A stretch of 7,456 bases of DNA. Source: Desulfovibrio desulfuricans. GTDB lineage: Bacteria; Desulfobacterota; Desulfovibrionia; Desulfovibrionales; Desulfovibrionaceae. Below are positions 1 to 6,692 of the stretch, piece by piece. Location of the stretch: positions 1-7,456 of the forward strand of contig QKDT01000044.1 in assembly GCA_003251995.1 (NCBI GenBank). Reading direction: 5' to 3'. The position numbers were made by a program, and so were the translations under genes. The notes beneath the pieces are model-generated. The model worked only from the letters and a program-made list of their open reading frames with translations, searched no databases and had not been told where the DNA came from. Position 1 is the first letter of the stretch, and each line of letters starts with the position of its first letter.

Positions 1-622
1 GTGCGCAGCGACAGCACCGCCCCAAGCAGGGCCGCAACATACAGGGCCGACCACGTTACCAACGGCATTTTGGGTGTGGCATTGTGCGCCGCCAGCATTG
101 CCAGCAACGAATATATCAACCCAAAGCACAGCATATACAGCACAACCTGCCACAATGCGCGGCACAGCCCAGCCAGCAGAATAACGCGCCCCGGCGAAGC
201 CGTTCCCCTGCCATTGCTCCACGCCACCACGGCATCCACCATGGGGTTGAGGCCGATGCGCTGGCGCAGCTCACACCAGCTAGCCGTATAGGCCGCCATC
301 ATGGAAAGAATCAGCGGCAGCATAGCCATGCCGGGCTGATCCAGCCCAAACGTTCTGCACAAGGGAAAGACCAGCAAAAAGCTCAGGCTGCCATACGGGG
401 GCACAACGCTGCCAAGCTCCAGCGCATCAAGCCAGAGCAATTCGATGATAATGCCAAGGGGGAGCGCCAGCGACCAGTCGCCGGTAAAGGAACCGGCAAA
501 CAGCGCCAGGCAGATGGGGCGGTCTATGAGGCCGACGATGCAGGTGGAACGCGCAGCGCCAGCCAGGGCAAAAAAAAAGCGTAGGTAGCCCCAGCAGTGA
601 ATATATCAGAAAAGTTGATCAT
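1..622 (-). CDS. PTS mannose-family EIIC permease, 3' end outside window, with a frame break at a T9 run
   Basis: This should be the membrane channel subunit (EIIC) of a mannose/sorbose-type phosphotransferase permease. The likely start is the ATG at 622-620, preceded by GAGG with a 5-nt spacer and lying inside the last codons of EIIB, so translation is probably coupled. The first frame reads MINFSDIFTAGATYAFF and then stops at 524-526 after 32 codons. From 569 down to 1 a different frame is open without a stop. It encodes a hydrophobic protein with the EIIC-like motif GLIDRP and about five membrane-spanning stretches (for example ICLALFAGSF, GIIIELLWL, VILLAGLCRALW, ALYVAALLGAVL). The two frames join exactly at nine T's (578-570): one -1 slip gives YAFFFALAGAARS. 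No ATG, GTG or TTG exists in the second frame before residue 40 or so. The EIIC identity is fairly sure from motif, hydrophobicity and place after EIIA and EIIB. Whether the gene is functional is open. Confidence 0.8.
570..578 (-). other. Nine-T homopolymer and slippery heptamer inside EIIC
   Basis: The coding strand reads GC-T9-GCC. In the start frame the codons are GCT TTT TTT TTG, so the run contains a perfect T TTT TTT heptamer in the phase used by -1 ribosomal frameshift sites. A -1 slip, or one added T, yields TTT GCC CTG and the conserved EIIC frame. Starting 8 nt downstream (561-545) there is a small possible hairpin: TGGCGC pairs with GCG and CCA around a TGC loop and a TT bulge. This is a plausible but weak stimulator. 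Runs of this length are also hot spots for polymerase slippage and for sequencing errors. Confidence 0.6.
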
Positions 623-1064
623 TGGGGCCTCGAACAGTTTCTGTGGGGACACAGCGAAAATCAAGCTGCACAAGATGATTTTGTATAACGTGCAGGTCTT
701 CCCTGTCCTGCGCAGAGAGCGCCACATGCGGCAGCACCTGTAGTTTGTCTGGTGCGTAATGCAGATTGCCCATGTTCAGCACCTGCATGAGAATACCGGC
801 ATCGCACGCGCGGCGCGCATCCTGGCAATTGGCAAAAAGAACAAAACAGTCGTCGCCGCAAGAATTGAGCGTGGCTGCCAGCTCTTTTACACTGATAAAG
901 TGCGTCATTACGCGGTGCGGCACCGCCAGTTCAATTATCTGCTGCCGCATTGAGTCTGCCGCCAGCTCGTCGTTGGCTACTACCAGATGTCGCGCCCCTG
1001 TGTAGGGCAACCAGGCTTCGATTACCTGGCCGTGAACCAGGCGATTGTCCACGCGAAACCACAT
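606..1064 (-). CDS. PTS mannose-family EIIB phosphocarrier
   Basis: Cytoplasmic EIIB domain protein that takes phosphate from EIIA on a histidine and passes it to the sugar carried by EIIC/EIID. It is 152 residues long, normal for a free-standing EIIB of this family. The start WFRVDNRLVHGQV, right after the first Met, matches the family's opening strand, with the expected phospho-accepting His at residue 11. I chose the ATG at 1064-1062 rather than a Met 25 codons upstream because the upstream residues lie inside EIIA and the family begins here. Only one base separates this ATG from the EIIA stop, and no good ribosome binding site is visible, so translation probably depends on EIIA. Its last 17 nt overlap the start of EIIC. 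The substrate cannot be read from the sequence. Confidence 0.93.
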   Translation of the reverse strand: MWFRVDNRLVHGQVIEAWLPYTGARHLVVANDELAADSMRQQIIELAVPHRVMTHFISVKELAATLNSCGDDCFVLFANCQDARRACDAGILMQVLNMGNLHYAPDKLQVLPHVALSAQDREDLHVIQNHLVQLDFRCVPTETVRGPNDQLF

Positions 1065-1065
1065 A

Positions 1066-1506
1066 CTAATCGGCTTTATCACGGGCTTTGTTGCGCAGCA
1101 TGCTGCCCGCAACCACAATGCCCTTTGCGCCAGCTTCACCAGCTATACGGGCCAGTTCTTCCAGCTCTTTATCGCGCGAGGTAAAGACCTTGAGCAACAT
1201 GGGCAGGTTCACGCCGGTAACCACTTCTACCTTGTGGGTTGCCAACAGCGAAAGCGCAAGATTGGTGGGCGTGCCACCAAACATATCCGTAAGGATAATG
1301 ACGCCAGCGCCCTTGTCGAGCCGCTGGGTTGCGTCCGTAAGGCGCCGAACTGTTTCAGAAACTTCGTGCGCCACATCAACGCTGATAGAGCTGCAATCGC
1401 TCTGCTGTCCGAGTATGAATTCAGCGGTGCGCAGCATAGCCGAACCATAGTCGGCATGCGAAACCAGAATGATTCCAACCTGGGTCTTCTTGTTTTCGTC
1501 CGTCAT
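1066..1506 (-). CDS. PTS mannose-family EIIA phosphocarrier
   Basis: Soluble EIIA protein of 146 residues that receives phosphate from HPr and hands it to EIIB. After a short polar N-terminus comes the family's first strand and active site, VGIILVSHADYG, with the phospho-accepting His at residue 17. The second family signature, ILTDMFGGTPTNLA, lies near the middle. The ATG at 1506-1504 is preceded by GAGG with a 5-nt spacer. It follows rapZ by 33 nt and is almost fused to EIIB, so the three genes are probably co-transcribed. EI and HPr are not in the window. In this group such a system may serve sugar uptake or mainly a regulatory role; the sequence does not decide. Confidence 0.95.
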   Translation of the reverse strand: MTDENKKTQVGIILVSHADYGSAMLRTAEFILGQQSDCSSISVDVAHEVSETVRRLTDATQRLDKGAGVIILTDMFGGTPTNLALSLLATHKVEVVTGVNLPMLLKVFTSRDKELEELARIAGEAGAKGIVVAGSMLRNKARDKAD

Positions 1507-1539
1507 GACAACCTCACGTACCAGAACGTGCCAGCTTTT

Positions 1540-2490
1540 TTAGCCAAGTTCAAGATGCCGATGTTCCAGAAAAGCCGGATAATCAGCCTGGCGCAGCGCC
1601 TGCAAAATTTCTTCTGCCATTGCCACAGAGCGATGGCGACCACCAGTACAGCCCACTGCCACGGTTATGCGGTAGCGGCCCTCGGCCTCCATAAGCGGCA
1701 ACATAAAAAACAGCAAATCAACCAGTTTGTCGCGATATTCTCGGGCATGGGGCGAATTAAAAACAAAGTCTGAAACGGGCTTGTCCTTGCCGCTCATGGG
1801 GCGCAATTCTTCAATAAAATAGGGGTTTGCCAAAAAGCGCAGGTCAAAAACCAGATCCGCCTCGCGGGGAACGCCATACTTAAAGCCAAAAGAAATCACG
1901 TTTACCCTGATGGCCCGCAACTTGCCCTTGTTGCCGCTCCAGCGCTTCTGGATGGCGCGGCGCAGGTCGTGTATGGAAAAACGCGAGGTGTCGATGACCA
2001 GATCAGCCATTTCTCGCAGTGGGCGCAGGCTGCTGCGCTCTGCAAGCAAGGCCGCCTCCAGGCCCATGCCCTCGCGCTCCAGGGGGTGCGGGCGGCGGGT
2101 TGCGGCATAACGGCGTATAAGCTCTGGGGTGTTGGCCTCAAGAAAAAGCAGCATGGGGCGGATATCTTTGCCCGCAAGCATACTCAAGCATTCATTGATG
2201 TCGTCCACAAAGTTGCTCTGGCGCAAATCCATACCCAGAGCAATACCCTTAAAGTGGCTCATGGAGGGGCGCGACATCATGTCCACCATTTCCATCACCA
2301 GGCCCACAGGCAGCCCATCAACCACAAAGTGCCCCATGTCTTCAAAAACCTTGAGCGCGGTGCTTTTACCCGCGCCCGAAAGGCCCGTGACTATACACAC
2401 CTGTGGATTTACACAGGAAACAGGCGCACCAGCAGGGGTATTCTCCGCCTTGGGTGAACTTTTGGGGGGCACTTTCGCAGAAACCTTCAT
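1540..2490 (-). CDS. rapZ: RapZ-family nucleotide-binding regulator
   Basis: P-loop protein of the RapZ/YvcJ family, 316 residues from the chosen start. The Walker A motif GLSGAGKST is at residues 36-44, followed by the family's KVFEDMGHFVVDGLP. The C-terminal domain carries the diagnostic GCTGGRHRS near residues 280-287, the part that in enterobacterial RapZ binds RNA and glucosamine-6-phosphate. In enterobacteria RapZ controls GlmS through small RNAs; those RNAs are not known to me here, so the target is unknown. I chose the ATG at 2490-2488 because GAGG lies 8 nt upstream; a GTG at 2544 in the same frame has no such site. The first 30 or so residues are a Pro/Ser/Lys/Ala-rich extension absent from the 284-residue E. 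coli protein. The gene leads directly into the PTS genes. Confidence 0.93.
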   Translation of the reverse strand: MKVSAKVPPKSSPKAENTPAGAPVSCVNPQVCIVTGLSGAGKSTALKVFEDMGHFVVDGLPVGLVMEMVDMMSRPSMSHFKGIALGMDLRQSNFVDDINECLSMLAGKDIRPMLLFLEANTPELIRRYAATRRPHPLEREGMGLEAALLAERSSLRPLREMADLVIDTSRFSIHDLRRAIQKRWSGNKGKLRAIRVNVISFGFKYGVPREADLVFDLRFLANPYFIEELRPMSGKDKPVSDFVFNSPHAREYRDKLVDLLFFMLPLMEAEGRYRITVAVGCTGGRHRSVAMAEEILQALRQADYPAFLEHRHLELG

Positions 2491-2673
2491 GACATTCGCC
2501 TCGTAAGGGTCAGATTGCCGTTTGCAGCCGGGGTGTTGCGCCACAGGCTTCTGACGGACGTTGCCAAATCCGCGCCGCGCTCAAACCCGGTAGCGGGTCA
2601 TTGCGCGGCAAATGGTGTTGTTCTGCAAAACGGGGGCGAGCCGTTGCCAGCCCGCCCCCTCAATTATGTGCGC
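2491..2673 (-). other. Non-coding gap between hpf and rapZ
   Basis: About 180 nt without a credible gene on either strand. It holds the hairpin described in the next entry, a second small palindrome (ACCCG/CGGGT at 2585-2598) and the rapZ ribosome binding site GAGG at 2498-2501. I see no convincing sigma-70 or sigma-54 promoter; the stretch is GC-rich. From memory of Desulfovibrio vulgaris, a ptsN gene sits at this place; no remnant of it is recognisable here. Confidence 0.6.
2627..2659 (-). terminator. Probable terminator or attenuator after hpf
   Basis: On the minus strand GGGGGCG (2659-2653) pairs with CGCCCCC (2638-2632), a 7-bp all-GC stem with a 14-nt loop, followed at once by a G and four T's. 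It begins 15 nt after the hpf stop. The T tract is short, so termination may be partial, letting some transcripts run on into rapZ. Confidence 0.6.
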
Positions 2674-3213
2674 TTACAACACTGGGTCAATGAGGGCGTA
2701 ACCGCTGGTCTTGGTGCGGTACACAACATTGATGCGGTTGTTTTCTGCGTTAAAGAATACCAGAAACTCGCTGCCGATAGAATCAAGCTGCATAAGCGCT
2801 TCATCCAGGTGCAGGGGCTTGGTGGCAAGGCGGTCGGTGCCGTCCACGGGCTGCTGCACGTCGGCCTCGGCATCGAGGTTGTAAGTAAACACATCCACAT
2901 CGGTATTGCGGGCCTGACGCCGCTGGGCCTTTACACGGGCCACCTGGCGCTTGATCTGCGATTCAACCTTGTCTGTCACAAGGTCAATGGCGGCATACAT
3001 ATCTGTGGTCTGTTCCGTGGCGTTGATGTGCAGGCCTTCGCCAGTCACGGTCACTTCGCAGCGATGCCGAAACTTGTCAACGGTCAGAACAACGGCAACT
3101 TCAAGGCCAGAGGCCTTGCCAAAAAACCGTCCCAGCTTTTCCATGCGGCGACGGGCGTACTTCTTCAGATGTTCGGAGGCTTCAAAGTTCTTGAATGCAA
3201 ATGAGATGTTCAT
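2674..3213 (-). CDS. hpf: Long-form ribosome hibernation promoting factor
   Basis: Ribosome-binding protein that blocks the decoding centre and, in its long form, pairs two 70S ribosomes into an inactive 100S dimer in slow growth. It has 179 residues, the length of long HPF. The N-terminal S30AE domain covers about residues 1-100 (opening MNISFAFKNFEASEHLKKYA, with basic stretches such as KRQVARVKAQRR). A polar linker follows at about 101-129. The C-terminal dimerisation domain, about 130-179, contains KPLHLDEALMQL, FLVFFNAENNRINVVYR and a final GYALIDP. The ATG at 3213-3211 has a near-perfect GGAGGA with about 6 nt spacing, suggesting efficient translation. It lies 36 nt after rpoN, a pairing common in proteobacteria. 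Confidence 0.96.
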   Translation of the reverse strand: MNISFAFKNFEASEHLKKYARRRMEKLGRFFGKASGLEVAVVLTVDKFRHRCEVTVTGEGLHINATEQTTDMYAAIDLVTDKVESQIKRQVARVKAQRRQARNTDVDVFTYNLDAEADVQQPVDGTDRLATKPLHLDEALMQLDSIGSEFLVFFNAENNRINVVYRTKTSGYALIDPVL

Positions 3214-3249
3214 AAGTTCCTCCCGGGTATGGTGCCACTCGGCGGAGAA

Positions 3250-4674
3250 TCAGAAATGCTCTTTGCGCCTTGATGACGAGGGGATATCAAGCGCCGTGCG
3301 GTATTTTGCCACCGTGCGCCGCGCGATATTGACCTTGAGACGCTCCTTGAGCATTTCGCCGATACGCTCATCGCTGAGGGGACATCGAGTGTCTTCCTCA
3401 GAGATGAATTTCTTGATCAGAGCCTTGACGCTTTCGGAGCCAACCTGGCTGCCGTCGTCAAGTTCAAGGCCGCTGTTAAAGAAAGACTTCAGCTCAAAGA
3501 TGCCGTGCGGCGTTGCCACATATTTATTGGTGGTTATGCGGCTTACCGTTGATTCGTGCATGCTGATGTCATCGGCAATATCTTTGAGAATAAGCGGCGC
3601 AAGCTTGGTAACACCGTCTTCAAAAAACGGCTGCTGATGGCGCACAATGCTTTCCATAACCTTATAAAGGGTGCGCTGGCGCTGATACAGGCTCTTGATG
3701 AGCCACGAGGCAGAGCGGATTTTTTCGGAGCAGTAGTCTTTTTCTTTATCCGAACCGCCAATGTCCATCTGGCTCATGGAAGAAAGCTGCAACTGGGGCA
3801 GACCGTCATCATTGAGCAAAATCACAAATTCGTCGCCCATCTTGTAAACAAAGACATCGGGGCTCACGTAGGTGGGCTCGCCGCCGCCAAAGCTGGCGCC
3901 GGGCAATGGATCAAGGCTCTGGATGATATCCAGATATTCCTTGAGCTCTTCCATATCGAGCTTGAATTTGCGCAGCAGGGGCTTGTAGCGCTTGGCCTCA
4001 AGGTCTTCAAGATGCGATTCGACCAATTCCACAAGGATGGGATCGCGGGCGTAGTTCAGGCTTCTGATCTGCACCATCAGGCATTCGCGGGCATCGCGCG
4101 CGGCAACGCCAATGGGGTCAAAAAGCTGCACCTTTTCAAGCACAGGCAATACGGCCTCGGGCGCAACCTGAGCCATTGCAGCCACTTCTTCAATGCTGGC
4201 CTGCAAATACCCGGCAGACGAGAGGTTGCCAATGATAACCTCGCCTATGGCCTTTTGCTCTTCTGTCAGCGAAGAAAGGCGCAACTGCCAGAACAGATGC
4301 CCCTCAAGGGTGGGCTTAGCCGCATAACGGGCTTCAAGGGGAGAAATTTCTTCGGCAAGCTCAAATTCACGCGACTGCGAAAGCCGGGGCGTGCTGGCAA
4401 ACTCACCGAGATAATCCTCCCAGTCAGCATCTTTTGCCAGTTCCCGATCATAGACCTCCTCCTTGGGCGCTTCACGATTTTCGTCGTGCTGCTCCGTGGG
4501 GAGGTCATCAGCTATCGAAGATTCTTCGAGAAAGGGATTTTCAAGCAGCTCCTGCTGTACAGTTTCCAGAAGTTCCACGCGCGAGAGCTGCAACAGCTTG
4601 ATTGCCTGCTGCAATTGCGGGGTCATTACCAGTTGCTGTGACAGCTTAAGTTGCTGCCGTAGTTCCAGTGCCAT
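3250..4674 (-). CDS. rpoN: RNA polymerase sigma-54 factor
   Basis: Alternative sigma factor that recognises -24/-12 promoters and needs AAA+ activators to open DNA. It has 474 residues, typical of the family. Region I is the glutamine- and leucine-rich start (LKLSQQLVMTPQLQQAIKLL). An acidic stretch follows (about residues 50-90), then the core-binding domain. The helix-turn-helix area includes MHESTVSRITTNKYVATPHG from residue 372. The RpoN box ARRTVAKYR is at residues 451-459, close to the C-terminus. All domains look intact. The ATG at 4674-4672 has only a poor ribosome binding site (AAGAG), so translation may be modest. The gene is preceded by a 297-nt gap with its own candidate promoters and is followed closely by hpf. 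Confidence 0.98.
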   Translation of the reverse strand: MALELRQQLKLSQQLVMTPQLQQAIKLLQLSRVELLETVQQELLENPFLEESSIADDLPTEQHDENREAPKEEVYDRELAKDADWEDYLGEFASTPRLSQSREFELAEEISPLEARYAAKPTLEGHLFWQLRLSSLTEEQKAIGEVIIGNLSSAGYLQASIEEVAAMAQVAPEAVLPVLEKVQLFDPIGVAARDARECLMVQIRSLNYARDPILVELVESHLEDLEAKRYKPLLRKFKLDMEELKEYLDIIQSLDPLPGASFGGGEPTYVSPDVFVYKMGDEFVILLNDDGLPQLQLSSMSQMDIGGSDKEKDYCSEKIRSASWLIKSLYQRQRTLYKVMESIVRHQQPFFEDGVTKLAPLILKDIADDISMHESTVSRITTNKYVATPHGIFELKSFFNSGLELDDGSQVGSESVKALIKKFISEEDTRCPLSDERIGEMLKERLKVNIARRTVAKYRTALDIPSSSRRKEHF

Positions 4675-4722
4675 GTGTACTCTTTTGCCTTAACGTGCCA
4701 TCAAACTATAGATTCATCTGTT

Positions 4723-4738
4723 TACAAGTAGTGTGCCA
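4723..4738 (-). promoter_or_regulatory. Candidate sigma-54 type promoter upstream of rpoN
   Basis: The minus strand reads TGGCACACTACTTGTA. The -24 element is perfect and the spacing to the -12 element is correct (10 nt between GG and the GT). The -12 element has GT instead of the nearly invariant GC. If used, transcription would start near 4713, giving a leader of about 40 nt before rpoN. This would mean autoregulation. The mismatch keeps confidence low. Confidence 0.3.
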
Positions 4739-4749
4739 CATCTGCAAAA

Positions 4750-4780
4750 ATTATGCAATAGCCAACAGTTGCAAGATCAA
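4750..4780 (-). promoter_or_regulatory. Candidate sigma-70 promoter for rpoN
   Basis: The minus strand has TTGATC (4780-4775) and CATAAT (4755-4750) separated by 19 nt. The -10 box differs by one base from consensus; the spacing is longer than ideal. The surrounding DNA is AT-rich compared with the rest of the window. The remainder of the gap from 4780 to 4873 shows no gene or repeat. Confidence 0.35.
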
Positions 4781-4873
4781 GTTTGCGGCTGCCCAGCTTG
4801 CGCCGAGACTGGTATGCCCTCAAAAAGCAAGGTTTGACGCTGTATTTTTACCTTTACAAAAAACTGGGCACAC

Positions 4874-4905
4874 AAAAAAGGGGAAGGCACAGCCCTCCCC
4901 TTTTT
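4874..4905. terminator. Strong, probably bidirectional terminator after pyrG
   Basis: GGGGA (4880-4884) pairs with TCCCC (4896-4900); after one A/C mismatch, GG (4886-4887) pairs with CC (4893-4894) around a 5-nt loop. The stem is flanked by six A's on the left and five T's on the right, so it gives a U tract on either strand. On the minus strand it lies about 66 nt past the pyrG stop and should insulate rpoN from pyrG transcription. Confidence 0.85.
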
Positions 4906-4971
4906 GCGCGATTTTGCGATACCCAAGCTTAGTAAAAGTCAGTAAGCCTCGCAGTTGCTAAAGCTGCCCGG

Positions 4972-6615
4972 CTAAACCTTGGCAAACTTTTTTGCCGCAC
5001 CGATAAATTCACGGAACAGCGGATGCGCGCTCATGGGGCGCGACTTGAATTCGGGGTGGAACTGGCAGCCAAGGAACCAGGGGTGGTTCTTAAGCTCAAT
5101 GATTTCCACAAGCGAATCGTCAGGGGCGGTGCCGCTGAAGATCATGCCCTTTTCGCCAAGCATATCCTTGAAGGCGTTGTTGAACTCGTAGCGATGACGG
5201 TGACGTTCATCAACCATACCCTTCTTGTAGGCTGCAAAGGCCTTGGTTTCGGGCTGCACCTTGCAGGGGTAGGAGCCAAGGCGCATGGTGCCGCCCTTGT
5301 CGCTGCCCGCGTCGCGTTTTTCAACGTTCATGGTGCGGAAGTCGAACCACTCGGTCATAAGGTAGATAACCTTGTGGTCGGAAAGGGGGTTGAATTCTTC
5401 AGAGTTGGCATCGTCAAGGCTTGCCACGTGGCGGGCAAACTCAATAACGGCGCACTGCATGCCAAGGCAGATACCGAAGAAGGGAATGTTGTTTTCACGC
5501 GCATAGCGGATGGCGGCAATCTTGCCTTCCACACCTCGGTAGCCAAAGCCGCCGGGCACAAGAATGCCATGACAGCCCTTGAAGGACTCTGCGCAGTTGC
5601 TTTCGTCCACATTCTCAGAATTGACGTAACGCAGCTCAACTTCAACACGGTTGGCAACGCCGCCGTGAATAAGGGCCTCGTGCAGGCTCTTGTAGGCTTC
5701 TTTAAGGTCAACATACTTGCCCACAATGGCAATGGTAACCTTGCCCTTGGGGTTGGCGCAGTCGCTCACCAGCTTTTCCCAGGCCTCAAGGTGGGCATTG
5801 CGCGCGGGCAGGCGCAGCATTATGGCCACCTTCTGGTCAAAGCCTTCCTCATAGAACTTGAGCGGCACTTCATAAATATTGTTGACGTCCACCGAGGAGA
5901 ACACGGCGTCCTGATCCACGTTGCAGAACAGGGCGATCTTGCGGCGCAGTTCTTCGGGGATGCTCTGCTCGCAACGGCACAGGATAATGTCGGGCTGAAT
6001 GCCGATGGAGAGCAGCTCCTTGACGCTGTGCTGGGTGGGCTTGGTCTTGTGCTCACCGGCGCTGCGCAGATAAGGAACCAGGGTAAGATGGATGTTCAGG
6101 CAGTTGTCGCGTCCGAGGTCGGATTTGAGCTGACGGATGGCTTCAAGGAAGGGCAAGCCTTCGATATCGCCCACCGTGCCGCCGATTTCGATAATGGCGA
6201 CATCAGGCGCGTCTTCGCCTTCAGAAAGGGAAAGCACCACGCTCTTGATTTCATCGGTGATGTGCGGAATCACCTGCACTGTGGCACCCAGGTAATCGCC
6301 GTGACGTTCTTTGGCGATAACATGGTTGTAGATGGCGCCGGAAGTTGTGTTGTTCTTCCGCGACATGGGAACGTTGAGATACCGTTCGTAGTGTCCGAGA
6401 TCCAGATCCGTTTCCGCGCCGTCGTCAGTAACAAATACTTCGCCGTGCTGGAACGGGTTCATGGTGCCGGGGTCAACATTGATGTAGGGATCAAGCTTCT
6501 GGATGGTTACCGTCAGCCCGCGCGTTTGCAGCAGCGCGCCCAGCGACGCGGCCGCGAGGCCCTTGCCCAACGACGACAAAACGCCGCCCGTCACAAAAAT
6601 GTATTTAGTTTTCAT
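4972..6615 (-). CDS. pyrG: CTP synthase
   Basis: Makes CTP from UTP, ATP and glutamine, the last step of pyrimidine nucleotide synthesis. It has 547 residues, against 545 in E. coli. The N-terminal amidoligase domain starts KYIFVTGGVLSSLGKGLAAA (ATP-binding loop) and includes DPYINVDPGTMNPFQHGEV and IEIGGTVGDIEG. The C-terminal class I glutaminase domain has the oxyanion/hinge motif PGGFGYRG, the nucleophile in GICLGMQ (Cys383) and the partner His520 and Glu522 in HPEFKSRP. All catalytic residues are present. I chose the ATG at 6615-6613 because family members begin at this point and AGGTGGA lies just upstream; a Met 14 codons further up adds residues foreign to the family. It appears to be a single-gene unit, with its own promoter and terminator. 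Confidence 0.98.
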   Translation of the reverse strand: MKTKYIFVTGGVLSSLGKGLAAASLGALLQTRGLTVTIQKLDPYINVDPGTMNPFQHGEVFVTDDGAETDLDLGHYERYLNVPMSRKNNTTSGAIYNHVIAKERHGDYLGATVQVIPHITDEIKSVVLSLSEGEDAPDVAIIEIGGTVGDIEGLPFLEAIRQLKSDLGRDNCLNIHLTLVPYLRSAGEHKTKPTQHSVKELLSIGIQPDIILCRCEQSIPEELRRKIALFCNVDQDAVFSSVDVNNIYEVPLKFYEEGFDQKVAIMLRLPARNAHLEAWEKLVSDCANPKGKVTIAIVGKYVDLKEAYKSLHEALIHGGVANRVEVELRYVNSENVDESNCAESFKGCHGILVPGGFGYRGVEGKIAAIRYARENNIPFFGICLGMQCAVIEFARHVASLDDANSEEFNPLSDHKVIYLMTEWFDFRTMNVEKRDAGSDKGGTMRLGSYPCKVQPETKAFAAYKKGMVDERHRHRYEFNNAFKDMLGEKGMIFSGTAPDDSLVEIIELKNHPWFLGCQFHPEFKSRPMSAHPLFREFIGAAKKFAKV

Positions 6616-6644
6616 GCACTTCCACCTGTACTTGGGTATGTTGA

Positions 6645-6672
6645 ATAGTACAACCAAACAGTCTTAACCCAA
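6645..6672 (-). promoter_or_regulatory. Candidate pyrG promoter
   Basis: The minus strand has TTGGGT (6672-6667) and TACTAT (6650-6645) with a 16-nt spacer, giving an expected start near 6638 and a leader of roughly 23 nt. The -10 box is good (one mismatch) and the -35 box is poor. No pyrimidine-type attenuator fits in so short a leader. Confidence 0.35.
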
Positions 6673-6692
6673 ATTGAATTTTTTGGCTAGCA

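Noticed and set aside
84..584. 166-codon plus-strand open frame
   Set aside because: It is exactly opposite the EIIC reading frame, very rich in Gln, His and Arg, and is explained as the complement of a membrane protein.
1521..1533. Sigma-54 promoter in front of PTS EIIA (TGGCACGTTCTGG)
   Set aside because: The -24 box is perfect but there is no GC at -12, and the transcript would begin at the start codon, leaving the ribosome binding site untranscribed.
1045..1773. 242-codon plus-strand open frame across EIIA and the end of rapZ
   Set aside because: It overlaps three well-supported genes on the other strand and resembles no protein family.
3556..4641. 361-codon open frame on the plus strand opposite rpoN
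   Set aside because: Antisense shadow of rpoN; no ribosome binding site or family features.
4688..4700. Sigma-54 promoter at TGGCACGTTAAGGC just before rpoN
   Set aside because: The GC is one base too close to the GG of the -24 box, and transcription would begin at the ATG.
4668..4961. 97-codon plus-strand open frame in the pyrG-rpoN gap
   Set aside because: It runs through the pyrG terminator, has no good ribosome binding site and looks like translated spacer.
5023..6648. 541-codon open frame on the plus strand opposite pyrG
   Set aside because: It is the mirror of the pyrG frame produced by its codon bias; the protein has no recognisable motifs, and pyrG is intact and certain.
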